This document shows, piece after piece, positions 15,378-22,828 of a DNA stretch of 22,833 nt. The stretch lies in contig QZWS01000135.1 of NCBI GenBank assembly GCA_004114245.1, forward strand, positions 1-22,833. Direction: 5' to 3'. Made by a program: the position numbers and the translations under genes. Source of the stretch: Zoopage sp. CT-All (Eukaryota > Zoopagomycota > Zoopagomycetes > Zoopagales > Zoopagaceae). Each line of letters opens with the position of its first letter. The stretch's first letter is position 1. The notes under the pieces were generated by a model. The model was not told where the DNA came from and did no database searches. It was given only the letters and a program-made list of their open reading frames with translations.

Positions 15378-17270
15378 GTGCGCTTTAAATTGTGGGGTCT
15401 GATTCTGAGTCTGTGTTGTTTTGGGGGTGTACTTCTGATGCCTGTGGCAGCGCAAGAGTCGCTGCAAGATGGTATTACCTTCTACTGGATGGATCGCGAT
15501 GCCGAGGCCATGGCTGTCTTTGATGATGTCTTAGCGTCCGATCCTGACAACGTAGAGGCCCTGGCCTATCGTGCTGTGGCCTTTCTTGCCTTGAATCAGG
15601 CAGATAAAGCTCAGGAGGACTTTAGCGCAGCCCTGGCCCTTGAGCCGGACTCAGCACTTGTCTATGCGCTGTGGTCTATTGGCTATAACGACTATGGACA
15701 GCGCAATATTGGAGCACTGTACGCCGATGAAGCGCTGGGTGCCGACTCTGATCTTGCCCTTGCTCATCTGGCAATGGGACGCGTGCACATCAATAACAAC
15801 GATTTTGCAGAGGCCTCGCTCTCATTCAGCAAAGCGTTGACTCTGGATTCAGGCGACAATGGGACGCTGACAGCCATTTTGTATGCGTATCGTGGCGAGG
15901 CCAACCGTCTGATCCCCAATTATGAACTGGCACTCAAAGACTTAAATGCCGCCCTGGATATAGAACCTGATCTGGTTCTGGCGCTCGAAAATCGTGGCTC
16001 TCTGTATCACTTTGTGGGCAATTACAGCAAGGCCCTTATTGACCTTAACCGGACGCTGGAGCAGCAACCGCAGAATTTCTTTGCGCTGGCCACGCGCGGC
16101 GATATTTATGTACGTACAGGCCTCTATGATGAGGCTTTTGAAGATCTGAATCAGTCGATTCTGCTCAGCCCCTACTTCGTCTCGCCCTGGGCCAGCCGAG
16201 GCAACCTGTATCGTGTGCTGGGCGAGTATGACAAGGCCCTTGCTGATTTGAATGAGGCCCTCAGGCTACAACCGCAGCACGGCTTTGCGCTGGTCACGCG
16301 CGGGAGTGTGTACCGCATGCTGGGACGCTATGACGAGGCCCTTACCGATTTGAGCGCTGCCTATCAGCAGTCGCCCAACGACGTGTATATCCTCAGCTTT
16401 CGCGGCGATGTGCTCAGCCGCCTGGGGCGCTATGACGAGGCGCTGGCCGATTTGAATCGTGCTTTGGAGTTAAGACCGGATGATCTGTTCAGTCTCACAA
16501 CACGGGGCAATGTCTATCGCCTCACGCAGAAATATGATGAGGCACTTGTTGATTTAAATCATTTTCTCGAACTACAGCCAAATGATGTCTATGCCCTGGC
16601 CCAGCGAGGTGAGGTCCATTCATTTCTTGGACACCCCGATGAGGCGCTAGCGGATTTTGCGCGCGCTTTAGAACTGGACCCTGACAATATTTTCACGCTT
16701 TCAGCCCGCAGCACCTTTTACAGCTTTCGTTTTGACGAAGAAGCAGCAATTGCCGACCTCAGCCATGTGCTTAAGATAGATCCAGATAACTTGAACGCGC
16801 TTGCGGCTCGTCTTGATTTATACAGAAAACAAAACCAGTATGATCTTGCCCTCAAGGATCTTAATTATCTATTTGAGTTAGACCCTGATAATGTGGCCTG
16901 GATCAAGGCGCGTGCGCTTCTTTATCGGGATATGGACGATTACGACAAGGCGCTCACTGACTACAACCTTGCGATGACGCTTGATCCCAACGATTCAACG
17001 TTGCTTCCAGAGCGCGGCTACACTTATTATCTGGCCGAGAATTATGAATTGGCGTTGGAGGATCTCAGCAAATTTCTTGAATCGTCTCCAAACGCCTACC
17101 TGCGCTTTGTACAGCGCGCATTGGTCTATTATGAACTTGAGCGTTATGAAGAGGCGGCAGCAGATCTTCGGACAGCGTTCCGTATCATGCCCGATTTCAA
17201 TTTCCCTCCCGCTTACGAGCTCTACTATCGCACGATGCTGCAACTGCATCGCCAGCAAGAGAGCAAATAA
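15378..17270 (+). CDS. Exported TPR protein C (one module plus about twelve TPRs)
   Basis: About 630 residues. The GTG at 15378 is preferred: AGGGG ends 9 nt upstream, and the resulting MRFKLWG matches the MRxKxWG starts of its paralogue. ATGs at 15369 and 15372 lie too close to the ribosome site but are possible. The signal peptide is cleaved near PVAAQ. One copy of the large module opens at residue 33 (GITFYW, then SDPDNVEALAYR). About twelve canonical TPRs follow directly, several almost consensus (RGDVLSRLGRYDEALADLNRALELRPDD). The C-terminus (PAYELYYRTMLQLHRQQESK) differs from those of A and B. It resembles the simple ancestor, or a reduced copy, of the two larger proteins. The role is unknown; secreted scaffold is inference. 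Confidence 0.9.
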   Translation: MRFKLWGLILSLCCFGGVLLMPVAAQESLQDGITFYWMDRDAEAMAVFDDVLASDPDNVEALAYRAVAFLALNQADKAQEDFSAALALEPDSALVYALWSIGYNDYGQRNIGALYADEALGADSDLALAHLAMGRVHINNNDFAEASLSFSKALTLDSGDNGTLTAILYAYRGEANRLIPNYELALKDLNAALDIEPDLVLALENRGSLYHFVGNYSKALIDLNRTLEQQPQNFFALATRGDIYVRTGLYDEAFEDLNQSILLSPYFVSPWASRGNLYRVLGEYDKALADLNEALRLQPQHGFALVTRGSVYRMLGRYDEALTDLSAAYQQSPNDVYILSFRGDVLSRLGRYDEALADLNRALELRPDDLFSLTTRGNVYRLTQKYDEALVDLNHFLELQPNDVYALAQRGEVHSFLGHPDEALADFARALELDPDNIFTLSARSTFYSFRFDEEAAIADLSHVLKIDPDNLNALAARLDLYRKQNQYDLALKDLNYLFELDPDNVAWIKARALLYRDMDDYDKALTDYNLAMTLDPNDSTLLPERGYTYYLAENYELALEDLSKFLESSPNAYLRFVQRALVYYELERYEEAAADLRTAFRIMPDFNFPPAYELYYRTMLQLHRQQESK

Positions 17271-17306
17271 CACAACGGGCGCAGAGTGTGATCTGCGCCC
17301 GTTGTG
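17271..17306. terminator. Bidirectional terminator between TPR gene C and the GTPase gene
   Basis: CACAACGGGCGCAGA (17271-17285) and TCTGCGCCCGTTGTG (17292-17306) form a perfect 15-bp stem with a 6-nt loop. It fills nearly the whole 38-bp gap between convergent stop codons. Short T/A tracts (CTTT after it, the AAATAA side before it) suit both directions. Confidence 0.8.
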
Positions 17307-17308
17307 CT

Positions 17309-18373
17309 TTAGCGTGCCCCCATCTTGCCGCGCAGCCATTCAAGCGCGGCATTCGCCAGCCGCTTGACTTCCGAATCAGGCTGATTCTCCGCGAGGCAGT
17401 CAGTCATTTTCTCATTGAGCACCTCGCGATCCAGCGCACCATGCGGCCCGATGAGCACAAACTGCGACTGCGGTGTGGCCGTGTTCCAGGCATCGCCGGG
17501 CTGGACGCTGATGCGCTTGCCCACCAGATGCACCAGCCCGCGCCGATCAGGATCATCCGCAAAGAAGAAGATGCCCTTGCCCCGATAAATCGCGGTTGGC
17601 AGATCATCCAGCAGCGCCCGCAGCGCACGGAACGACAGCGGCTTGTCGCTCTGCCATGACCATGTGCTGAACACCAGCGCATGATTGGGGGTGTCATGAT
17701 GATGCTCATGATCATGGTCGCTGTCTGCGTTTGCCTCGTGCACATGGATGTCCTGCGAAGGCCGCTGCATCAGAATATCAGGGTCGAACTGCCCCACGCC
17801 CAGGATCGCCTCAAGCGGCACGTTGGCCTGCACCGTCTCGATGATGCGTGCTTTGGGGCTGATGCGGCGAATCTCGCGCAGCAGCATGGCCTTGTGCGAG
17901 TCACTCACCAGATCGACTTTGTTGAGCAGCAGAATATCTGCCATGCCAATCTGATTCCACAGCAAGGCCTTGTTGTCATCCGGTGCTTCCAGCACATTCT
18001 CGGCATCAATCACCGTCAGGATGCTGTCGATACGGATGCTGTTAAGGCTGCGCAGCGACAGCGCCACCTCAAGCGGATCAGACACGCCGCTCGTCTCAAC
18101 GATGATCGCATCAGGTGGTTCGGGTGTGTCAAGGATTTGCTGGACAGCGCGAATCAGATCATCGCGGATGGTGCAGCAGATACAGCCGTTCGACAGGCTG
18201 ATCGTCTCGCCTTCGACCTTCGTAACGAGCTGTGTGTCGATGTTGATCGCACCAAAGTCATTGACGAGCACGCCAATTTTAATGCCGTGATCGCCGTGCA
18301 GAATGCGATTGAGAAGCGTGGTTTTGCCCGCGCCGAGGAAGCCCGTGATAATGGTGAGAGGAATGGGAGTCAT
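17309..18373 (-). CDS. COG0523 (CobW/G3E) metallochaperone GTPase
   Basis: About 354 residues. ATG 18373 is preferred over 18379 because GGAG lies 7 nt upstream of it. The G3E GTPase domain shows the Walker A GFLGAGKTT (11-19), the metal-binding CICC (64-67, in NGCICCTIRDDL), VETSGVSDP, LLLNKVDL and a CobW C-terminal domain (HALVFSTWSW, then ALLDDLPTAIYRGKGI). A His/Asp-rich linker around residues 208-230 (HVHEANADSDHDHEHHHD) can bind zinc or a similar metal. Family members use GTP to insert metal into client proteins: zinc (ZNG/YeiR type), cobalt in cobalamin synthesis, or iron in nitrile hydratase. No cobalamin or nitrile hydratase gene is nearby, so the metal is undecided. Zinc is the default from the CxCC plus His-loop combination. 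Confidence 0.93.
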   Translation of the reverse strand: MTPIPLTIITGFLGAGKTTLLNRILHGDHGIKIGVLVNDFGAINIDTQLVTKVEGETISLSNGCICCTIRDDLIRAVQQILDTPEPPDAIIVETSGVSDPLEVALSLRSLNSIRIDSILTVIDAENVLEAPDDNKALLWNQIGMADILLLNKVDLVSDSHKAMLLREIRRISPKARIIETVQANVPLEAILGVGQFDPDILMQRPSQDIHVHEANADSDHDHEHHHDTPNHALVFSTWSWQSDKPLSFRALRALLDDLPTAIYRGKGIFFFADDPDRRGLVHLVGKRISVQPGDAWNTATPQSQFVLIGPHGALDREVLNEKMTDCLAENQPDSEVKRLANAALEWLRGKMGAR

Positions 18374-18462
18374 GCACATGCTCCAAAGTGGGTGTGGTGC
18401 TGTCTATTGAACCACAGAGGGCAACCTTGCGACAAGCCCAGAGCGCACAGAGGAAATCAGTC

Positions 18463-18468
18463 TATAAT
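18463..18468 (+). promoter_or_regulatory. Putative -10 box of the Uma2-type gene
   Basis: TATAAT ending 24 nt before the start codon. No -35 is recognisable at a proper distance. Confidence 0.45.
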
Positions 18469-18492
18469 CGAGAAAAGGCACAGGAGAGAATG

Positions 18493-19059
18493 ATGTCGCT
18501 CCATATTCCCTTGATGACTGTTGAACAGTTTGATCTGTGGGTCATGCGTGAGGACAACGCTGATCAGCTCTTTGAATTCATTGGAGGAGAGGTTTACGAA
18601 GTGCCATCCAACGCCTATGCGTCGCAGTTCAGTCAGATCATTGCAGGCGAGTTGTATGCCTATCTGCGCGGCAAAGATCTGGCTCACCTCACAGGCGAGG
18701 CAGGCGGCTATATGGTCTCCGGTGAGCGGTATGCGCCCGATGTTGGGTTGATCTTCAAAGACAAGCAGCCTGTTCTAGCCAAATCCGGCTATAATCCCAA
18801 TCCGCCCGATCTGGCTGTTGAGGTTGATTTTCCATCGACCTATCAAACCCAGAAGACACTACGCACCAAGATCGTGAATTACCTCGCGGCGGGGACAGTG
18901 GTCTGGCTTGTTTCCCCTGAGGCACGCACAGTCTCAATCTATGCACCTGGTCAGCCTGCGCGTACACTCTCAATTGAGGATACGCTCGATGCCGCGCCTC
19001 TCTTGCCTGGATTCACACTGCCGCTCAAGACGTTTTTTGCAGAAGACGAGGCCGATTAA
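18493..19059 (+). CDS. Uma2-family protein (PD-(D/E)XK nuclease fold)
   Basis: 188 residues, the usual Uma2 length. ATG 18493 follows AGGAGAG by 4 nt; ATG 18490 would be too close. The family pattern is clear: MTVEQFDLWV start, FEFIGGEVYE with Glu33, RYAPDVGLIF with Asp83, PPDLAVEVDFPS with Glu110, then RTKIVNYLAAGTVVWLVSPEARTVSIY and LLPGFTLPLKTFF. Asp83 and Glu110 are the expected nuclease-fold acidic residues. Uma2 genes are numerous in cyanobacteria and Chloroflexota; some are thought to be mobile-element relics and the biological role is unsettled. Its stop codon overlaps that of the convergent ABC permease gene by 2 nt. Confidence 0.92.
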   Translation: MSLHIPLMTVEQFDLWVMREDNADQLFEFIGGEVYEVPSNAYASQFSQIIAGELYAYLRGKDLAHLTGEAGGYMVSGERYAPDVGLIFKDKQPVLAKSGYNPNPPDLAVEVDFPSTYQTQKTLRTKIVNYLAAGTVVWLVSPEARTVSIYAPGQPARTLSIEDTLDAAPLLPGFTLPLKTFFAEDEAD

Positions 19060-19811
19060 TCCCGTCCGCGCCAATCCATACGCTGGCTGACAAACCACAG
19101 CAGGACCACCCCCACCACAGCCAGCACCCCCAGATCGATCAGCAGCGGAATGCGATCCGACACACCGAGCACAACCTGCCGCAGTGCCGACGCCGCATAG
19201 GTGGAGGGCGAAAACAGGCTGAGCACATGCATCAGCGGTGGCAGCCGTTCGAGCGGGATCAGAATCGGACCAAAGCCAAACAACACAAATGTCGTGATCA
19301 AGCTCAGTGAGCCGACCTCCTCCGGCGTGCGCGACACCACCCCAATGAAGGCCCCCAAGCCGCACAACGATACGCTGATCAGCGGCACCACCAGCACAAT
19401 CAGCGGCGAGATCGCCAACGGCACATGCAGGATTACCTGCCCCATGATCAGCGTCACAACCACAGAAGGCAGCGAGAGCAGTAAAAAGGCCCCCACCGTG
19501 GCTACAATCAGAGCTGAACGATACAACGGCAGCGAAGCAAAATAATCCAATGTGCCTGCTGCGCGCATATACGAGAAATTGTTCGCCACTTTGTTGAGAC
19601 CATCCATCAGCAGCGAGAGCACAAGATTGCCTGTCAGAATGTAGCCGATGGCATTCGTATCACCGCGCTCTGCAAAGGCACTGAATGCCACAATCGACAG
19701 CAACGGGGTAAAAATGCCTGTAGTAATCATGCCGCGCCATGACCAGCGCCAGTTGGTGAGTTGGATCAAAAACAGGTCAAACATTTGAATATGAAACGGT
19801 TGCTGACGCAT
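19056..19811 (-). CDS. ABC-2-type transporter permease
   Basis: 251 residues with about six predicted TM helices (starting near ITTGIFTPLLSIVAFSAF and ending LGVLAVVGVVLLWFV), the size and layout of ABC-2 exporter permeases. The sequence FSPSTYAASALRQVVLG is the typical ABC-2 segment before the last helix. It follows its ATPase gene on the minus strand and should form a two-subunit (homodimer plus homodimer) exporter for a drug, lipid or polysaccharide; the substrate cannot be read from sequence. The 112-bp gap to the ATPase gene contains a long imperfect hairpin, which may uncouple expression of the two. Confidence 0.9.
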   Translation of the reverse strand: MRQQPFHIQMFDLFLIQLTNWRWSWRGMITTGIFTPLLSIVAFSAFAERGDTNAIGYILTGNLVLSLLMDGLNKVANNFSYMRAAGTLDYFASLPLYRSALIVATVGAFLLLSLPSVVVTLIMGQVILHVPLAISPLIVLVVPLISVSLCGLGAFIGVVSRTPEEVGSLSLITTFVLFGFGPILIPLERLPPLMHVLSLFSPSTYAASALRQVVLGVSDRIPLLIDLGVLAVVGVVLLWFVSQRMDWRGRD

Positions 19812-19819
19812 AAATCCTC

Positions 19820-19922
19820 ACAAGAGCAGAACAACACAAAGCAAACCAAGATCGCAAAGACACTGTAACAGCCTGACAGCTTTGTGTCCTTTGCTCTCTT
19901 TGTCTCTTCGCGTTGTTGTGCC
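19820..19922. repeat. Long imperfect inverted repeat of CACAAAG motifs
   Basis: The left half (about 19827-19864) and the right half (about 19880-19920, read on the other strand) align by eye at roughly 70 percent, sharing AACAAC, GCAAA and ACACAAAG-like words, so the region folds back on itself. Degenerate ACACAAAGG strings of this kind are common intergenic repeats in several phyla. It occupies nearly all of the gap between the ABC ATPase and permease genes. Confidence 0.5.
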
Positions 19923-19923
19923 T

Positions 19924-20832
19924 CTAATTCTCCACCAGTGACAAATACAAATCTTCCAGTGTGGCCGTGCTCAGACGAAAATCGTGACGGCCATCCTGCG
20001 GCACACAGGCCAGATACTCAGGGGCATCCTGCGGGAGAATGTGTAGCAGCCAGCGCCCTGGTGAGAGCACCTGCGGTTGTGCGCCTGGGGGCAGCGTAGG
20101 CGGGGTTTCAGGGTCAAAGGTAATTTCCAGGCGCAAATGCTGATTTAACTCGGCTTTGAGCGCCGCAGGACGCCCCAACGCCACAAGCTTGCCTGCCCTC
20201 ATGATGCCCACACGCTGAATCACGGTTTCGGCTTCAAGAACATTGTGCGTCACAAGGATAATCGTTGCACCCTCCTCAACATTGACACGGCGCAGTACAT
20301 CCCACACCAATGTGCGATTTTGCGGCGCAAGCTCGTTGGTCGGCTCATCAAGGATGAGGATAGGCGGATGCGCCACCAGCGCTGTGGCCAGCAGCATCAG
20401 CCGCTTCTGGCCCCCACTCAAGCGCGGGGCAATGCGGTCACGCACCTCGTCCAATCCAAGCAGCTTGAGTATGCGGTCACGCTCCTGCCGCGCATCGGCA
20501 CGCGAATAGCCGCGCAGGTGGGCCGTGAAATACAGCGCTTCGGCTATGGTGGTGCTGTTCAGGGCACCGTTGTTCTGGGGCATGTAGCCAATCTGCCCCG
20601 CCGCCCACAGGGAACGATGATCCAGAGGACGCCCCAGGAGCTGGATTGTGCCGCTGGTGGGGCGTAAGAGATTGGCCATTTGTTTAACGAGGGTGGTTTT
20701 GCCTGCGCCATTGTCGCCCAGCAGCCCAAAAATCTCACCTGCACCAATGCTAAAGGTGAGATCATCATTGGCAGGCCGCGATTGTTTGGGGTACACGCGC
20801 GTGAGGTGTGCAATATCGTAAGCGAGAGTCAT
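19924..20832 (-). CDS. ABC transporter ATP-binding protein
   Basis: 302 residues from ATG 20832 (a TTG at 20835 is possible). Motifs in order: Walker A GDNGAGKTT (39-47), Q-loop MPQNN (Gln86), signature LSGGQKRLMLL (138 on), Walker B ILILDEPT (to 165) and H-loop VTHN (His196). The D-loop reads NELAPQNR instead of the usual NGLDPxxR, so its conserved Asp is replaced by Ala. About 100 C-terminal residues form the accessory domain seen in drug- and lipid-exporter ATPases (CcmA class). It pairs with the ABC-2 permease downstream. The ribosome site is weak. Confidence 0.94.
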   Translation of the reverse strand: MTLAYDIAHLTRVYPKQSRPANDDLTFSIGAGEIFGLLGDNGAGKTTLVKQMANLLRPTSGTIQLLGRPLDHRSLWAAGQIGYMPQNNGALNSTTIAEALYFTAHLRGYSRADARQERDRILKLLGLDEVRDRIAPRLSGGQKRLMLLATALVAHPPILILDEPTNELAPQNRTLVWDVLRRVNVEEGATIILVTHNVLEAETVIQRVGIMRAGKLVALGRPAALKAELNQHLRLEITFDPETPPTLPPGAQPQVLSPGRWLLHILPQDAPEYLACVPQDGRHDFRLSTATLEDLYLSLVEN

Positions 20833-20936
20833 CAAGCGTGCCTATCGTCGTAAGATAAAATCTGGCCGCGCTTTGCTGATACACGGCCAAACGCTTCTAT
20901 CATACGGCTATAGACACGCCTTTTGCAGGAAAGGTT

Positions 20937-21467
20937 CTATGAAAGACTCGATGTGTTCGAATCGCTGGGTGCACCCCAGCTGCCCAGATCAGGCGCAGCT
21001 GGCTTGACACCGTTGGATGTGCTTTTGGGTGTGGCACCCCAACTGCCCAGCTCAGAGGGTGTCGAGACAGGTTCTGCCTTAGGCTGAGGGTCCACACTGG
21101 GCTTTGTCACCTCCGCGATGGTGGGCACCTTCATCGAGGAGGCCATATCAGATTGTACACGGCGATAATCTTCGTCCACCTCTTTGGCCATCTTGTTTAC
21201 AGGGTCCATCATCGGTTTGGCCGCCTGCTGAATCATGCGCCCAACGTCGGCCCGTGTGGGAATGTCTTTGGGCACCTGAACATCCAGACCTGCTGCATCA
21301 ACCTCAGCCTGGATGACCTTCGCCACATCTGCCCACATCGCGCGCAGCTTGCCAACATAGGTTCCCAGGATGTAGGCCCAGCGAATCATACGCTTGGGGC
21401 CCGCGACAACAATCGCGATCATGAGAATGAGAATGAGTTCAGGCGCACCAATGCCAAGAATATTCAT
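20937..21467 (-). CDS. TatA/TatB-like twin-arginine translocase component
   Basis: 176 residues. The N-terminus MNILGIGAPELILILMIAIVV followed by AGPKRMIRWAYILGTYVGKLR is the TatA/B pattern: a short TM helix with Glu10, a hinge with GPKR, then an amphipathic helix. The usual FG of the hinge is AG here. The remaining 120 residues are charged and then Pro/Ser-rich, longer than TatA and closer to TatB in length. The tail contains LGSWGA twice (140-145 and 161-166), an unusual repeat. No tatC lies in the window. It acts, if typical, at the inner face of the membrane in export of folded proteins. TatB-like function is likely but not certain. Confidence 0.85.
   Translation of the reverse strand: MNILGIGAPELILILMIAIVVAGPKRMIRWAYILGTYVGKLRAMWADVAKVIQAEVDAAGLDVQVPKDIPTRADVGRMIQQAAKPMMDPVNKMAKEVDEDYRRVQSDMASSMKVPTIAEVTKPSVDPQPKAEPVSTPSELGSWGATPKSTSNGVKPAAPDLGSWGAPSDSNTSSLS
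20971..21055. repeat. 63-bp-spaced direct repeat in the Tat-like gene tail
   Basis: A 22-nt stretch at 20971-20992 recurs at 21034-21055 with two mismatches. It encodes the doubled LGSWGA motif near the C-terminus of the TatA/B-like protein, so the tail grew by duplication of a 21-codon unit. Confidence 0.7.
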
Positions 21468-21552
21468 CGAGAATCTTTTCTACTGGGTGAGATCTATCGT
21501 CAAGCCGAGCACAAGTCTCATGTATCATGCCCGCACAAGGTTACGTATTTAT

Positions 21553-22524
21553 TTAGCCAAAATGAGTTTTCAGGAATTGCAGGCGCTCCACAGCATGATA
21601 GATGCCGCCACCCTCATGCTCATTGTACTCATAGACCTGAATTTCTTTCTCGCCTGCATAGTGATTGTAGGCTGCATACACGGTTGATGGCGGGCATGTG
21701 GTGTCCATCAGGCCCACGGAGAAGAGAGCGCGCGCCTGCGCCCGTGCCGCAAAGTTCACACCATCAAAATAGGAGAGGGTGTAAAACACGTTCTCGACTT
21801 CATCGCGGTGTGTCTTGAGATATTTGCTGATCTCGCCATACGGCATGGTGTCGACGATTTGCGTGGCACGACGATAATGACACAGGAACGGCACATCCGT
21901 CATGAGGAGCTGCACATCTTCGAGTGCTGCCGCCGCCAATGCAATGCCCCCGCCCTGGCTGCCACCTGCTACTGCGATTCGCTTGGGATCAACGCCGGGA
22001 TAGCTGCGCGCGGCTTCAATGGCCATCACAGCATCGGTGAAGACGCGGCGATAGTAGTACGTATACTGCGAATGAATGCCACGCGTCATAAAGCCAGGAA
22101 AATGCGGATCTTCATTCTCCACATGATCAGGGGTGTCCCCATGCAGCCAGGCACTGCCCTGCCCGCGTGTGTCCATGATAAAGTGCGCATAGCCCGCTGT
22201 TGGATAGTCCAACCACTGAAGCGGAAAGCCACGTCCCCCGCCATAGCCGATATACTGCACGACGCAGGGAAGCGGCTCATTTTCATCGCGATGACGCGGC
22301 ACCAGCATCCAGCCCTTGATGCGCTGGCCATTGAAGCCCGAATAGGTCACATCATTCGTCTCAAGCAGTGTGAGACCCGCATCAATTTCCTCAAAGACCA
22401 CATCCAATTTGTGGGAGCGCGTTTCTTGCAATGTCTCCGACCAGAACGCATCAAAATCGTTCGGTTCCTGGCGCGGCGGATGATAGCTTTCAAGCTGTTC
22501 AATAGGCAGATCAAAAAAACTCAT
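21553..22524 (-). CDS. Acetyl-xylan esterase / cephalosporin-C deacetylase (CE7 family)
   Basis: 323 residues, the standard length of the AXE1/CE7 family, with alpha/beta-hydrolase fold. Nucleophile Ser189 lies in GGSQGGG, acid Asp274 in GLMDTTCPP and His303 in NEHEGG. The oxyanion-loop Tyr91 ([10 protein letters not shown]) and the MDTRGQG segment are also typical. There is no signal peptide, as usual for these cytoplasmic hexamers, which remove acetyl groups from imported xylo-oligosaccharides and from cephalosporin C. AAAGGA lies about 10 nt before the ATG. No glycoside hydrolase or sugar transporter is adjacent, so it may be a scattered carbohydrate-utilisation gene. The Tat-like gene follows by 85 bp. 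Confidence 0.95.
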   Translation of the reverse strand: MSFFDLPIEQLESYHPPRQEPNDFDAFWSETLQETRSHKLDVVFEEIDAGLTLLETNDVTYSGFNGQRIKGWMLVPRHRDENEPLPCVVQYIGYGGGRGFPLQWLDYPTAGYAHFIMDTRGQGSAWLHGDTPDHVENEDPHFPGFMTRGIHSQYTYYYRRVFTDAVMAIEAARSYPGVDPKRIAVAGGSQGGGIALAAAALEDVQLLMTDVPFLCHYRRATQIVDTMPYGEISKYLKTHRDEVENVFYTLSYFDGVNFAARAQARALFSVGLMDTTCPPSTVYAAYNHYAGEKEIQVYEYNEHEGGGIYHAVERLQFLKTHFG

Positions 22525-22771
22525 TGTGAGAGTGTCCTTTCACAGGATGGTCTGTAGGGGCTTCTGTCCTTAAATCAATCAGTGTCGGGCATGTCCGCTA
22601 GTTCGGATGCACTGAACATGGAGGTCGTATCCATGAGCATGCCTGCAGAGCCTGTCTCAATTTATCGGATGAAGCTGTCAATATAGAGCTTGATTGTAGT
22701 GCAAAAGTTAGTGACGGGGGTAAAACCCACATCACAATCTGGCCACCTGCAAAAGAAAACATTCACACTGC

Positions 22772-22799
22772 TTGACATTTTTGATCCTCCTTCTATAAT
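22772..22799 (+). promoter_or_regulatory. Near-perfect sigma-70-type promoter firing out of the window
   Basis: TTGACA (22772-22777) and TATAAT (22794-22799), both perfect consensus, with a 16-bp spacer. It is the strongest promoter visible and drives an unseen plus-strand gene beyond 22833. Confidence 0.85.
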
Positions 22800-22828
22800 C
22801 AATTATCAATAATCAATCAAAATAATTG
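22797..22828. promoter_or_regulatory. Three heptameric direct repeats and an inverted repeat at the start site
   Basis: AATCAAT, TATCAAT and AATCAAT follow one another without gap (22797-22817), beginning inside the -10 box. CAATTAT (22800-22806) and ATAATTG (22822-22828) also form a 7-bp inverted repeat. Placement over the -10 and start suggests a repressor site. Confidence 0.5.

Noticed and set aside
9425-17270. Tandem TPR DNA as a CRISPR or satellite array
   Set aside because: The periodicity is codon-phased protein repeat (34 and about 190 residues) with diverged DNA, not short identical repeats with unique spacers.
18388-18492. Longer N-terminus of the Uma2-type gene
   Set aside because: The added 35 residues are outside the family's usual length and include the putative -10 and the ribosome site.
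17681-18493. Plus-strand 270-codon open frame opposite the GTPase
   Set aside because: Overlaps a clear G3E GTPase on the other strand and has no recognisable domain.
20245-20667. Plus-strand open frame opposite the ABC ATPase
   Set aside because: A shadow of a gene with intact ABC motifs; its translation shows no family signature.
21476-21503. Promoter for the Tat-like gene (TTGACG on the minus strand)
   Set aside because: The only -10 candidate (TAGAAA) is poor and the spacer is 15 bp; not strong enough to annotate.
21808-22557. Plus-strand 249-codon open frame opposite the CE7 esterase
   Set aside because: Antisense to an esterase with complete catalytic triad; composition is that of reverse-complement coding sequence.
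22551-22574. TGTAGGGGC string as a second dispersed palindrome
   Set aside because: Only one arm is recognisable; no matching inverted arm follows.
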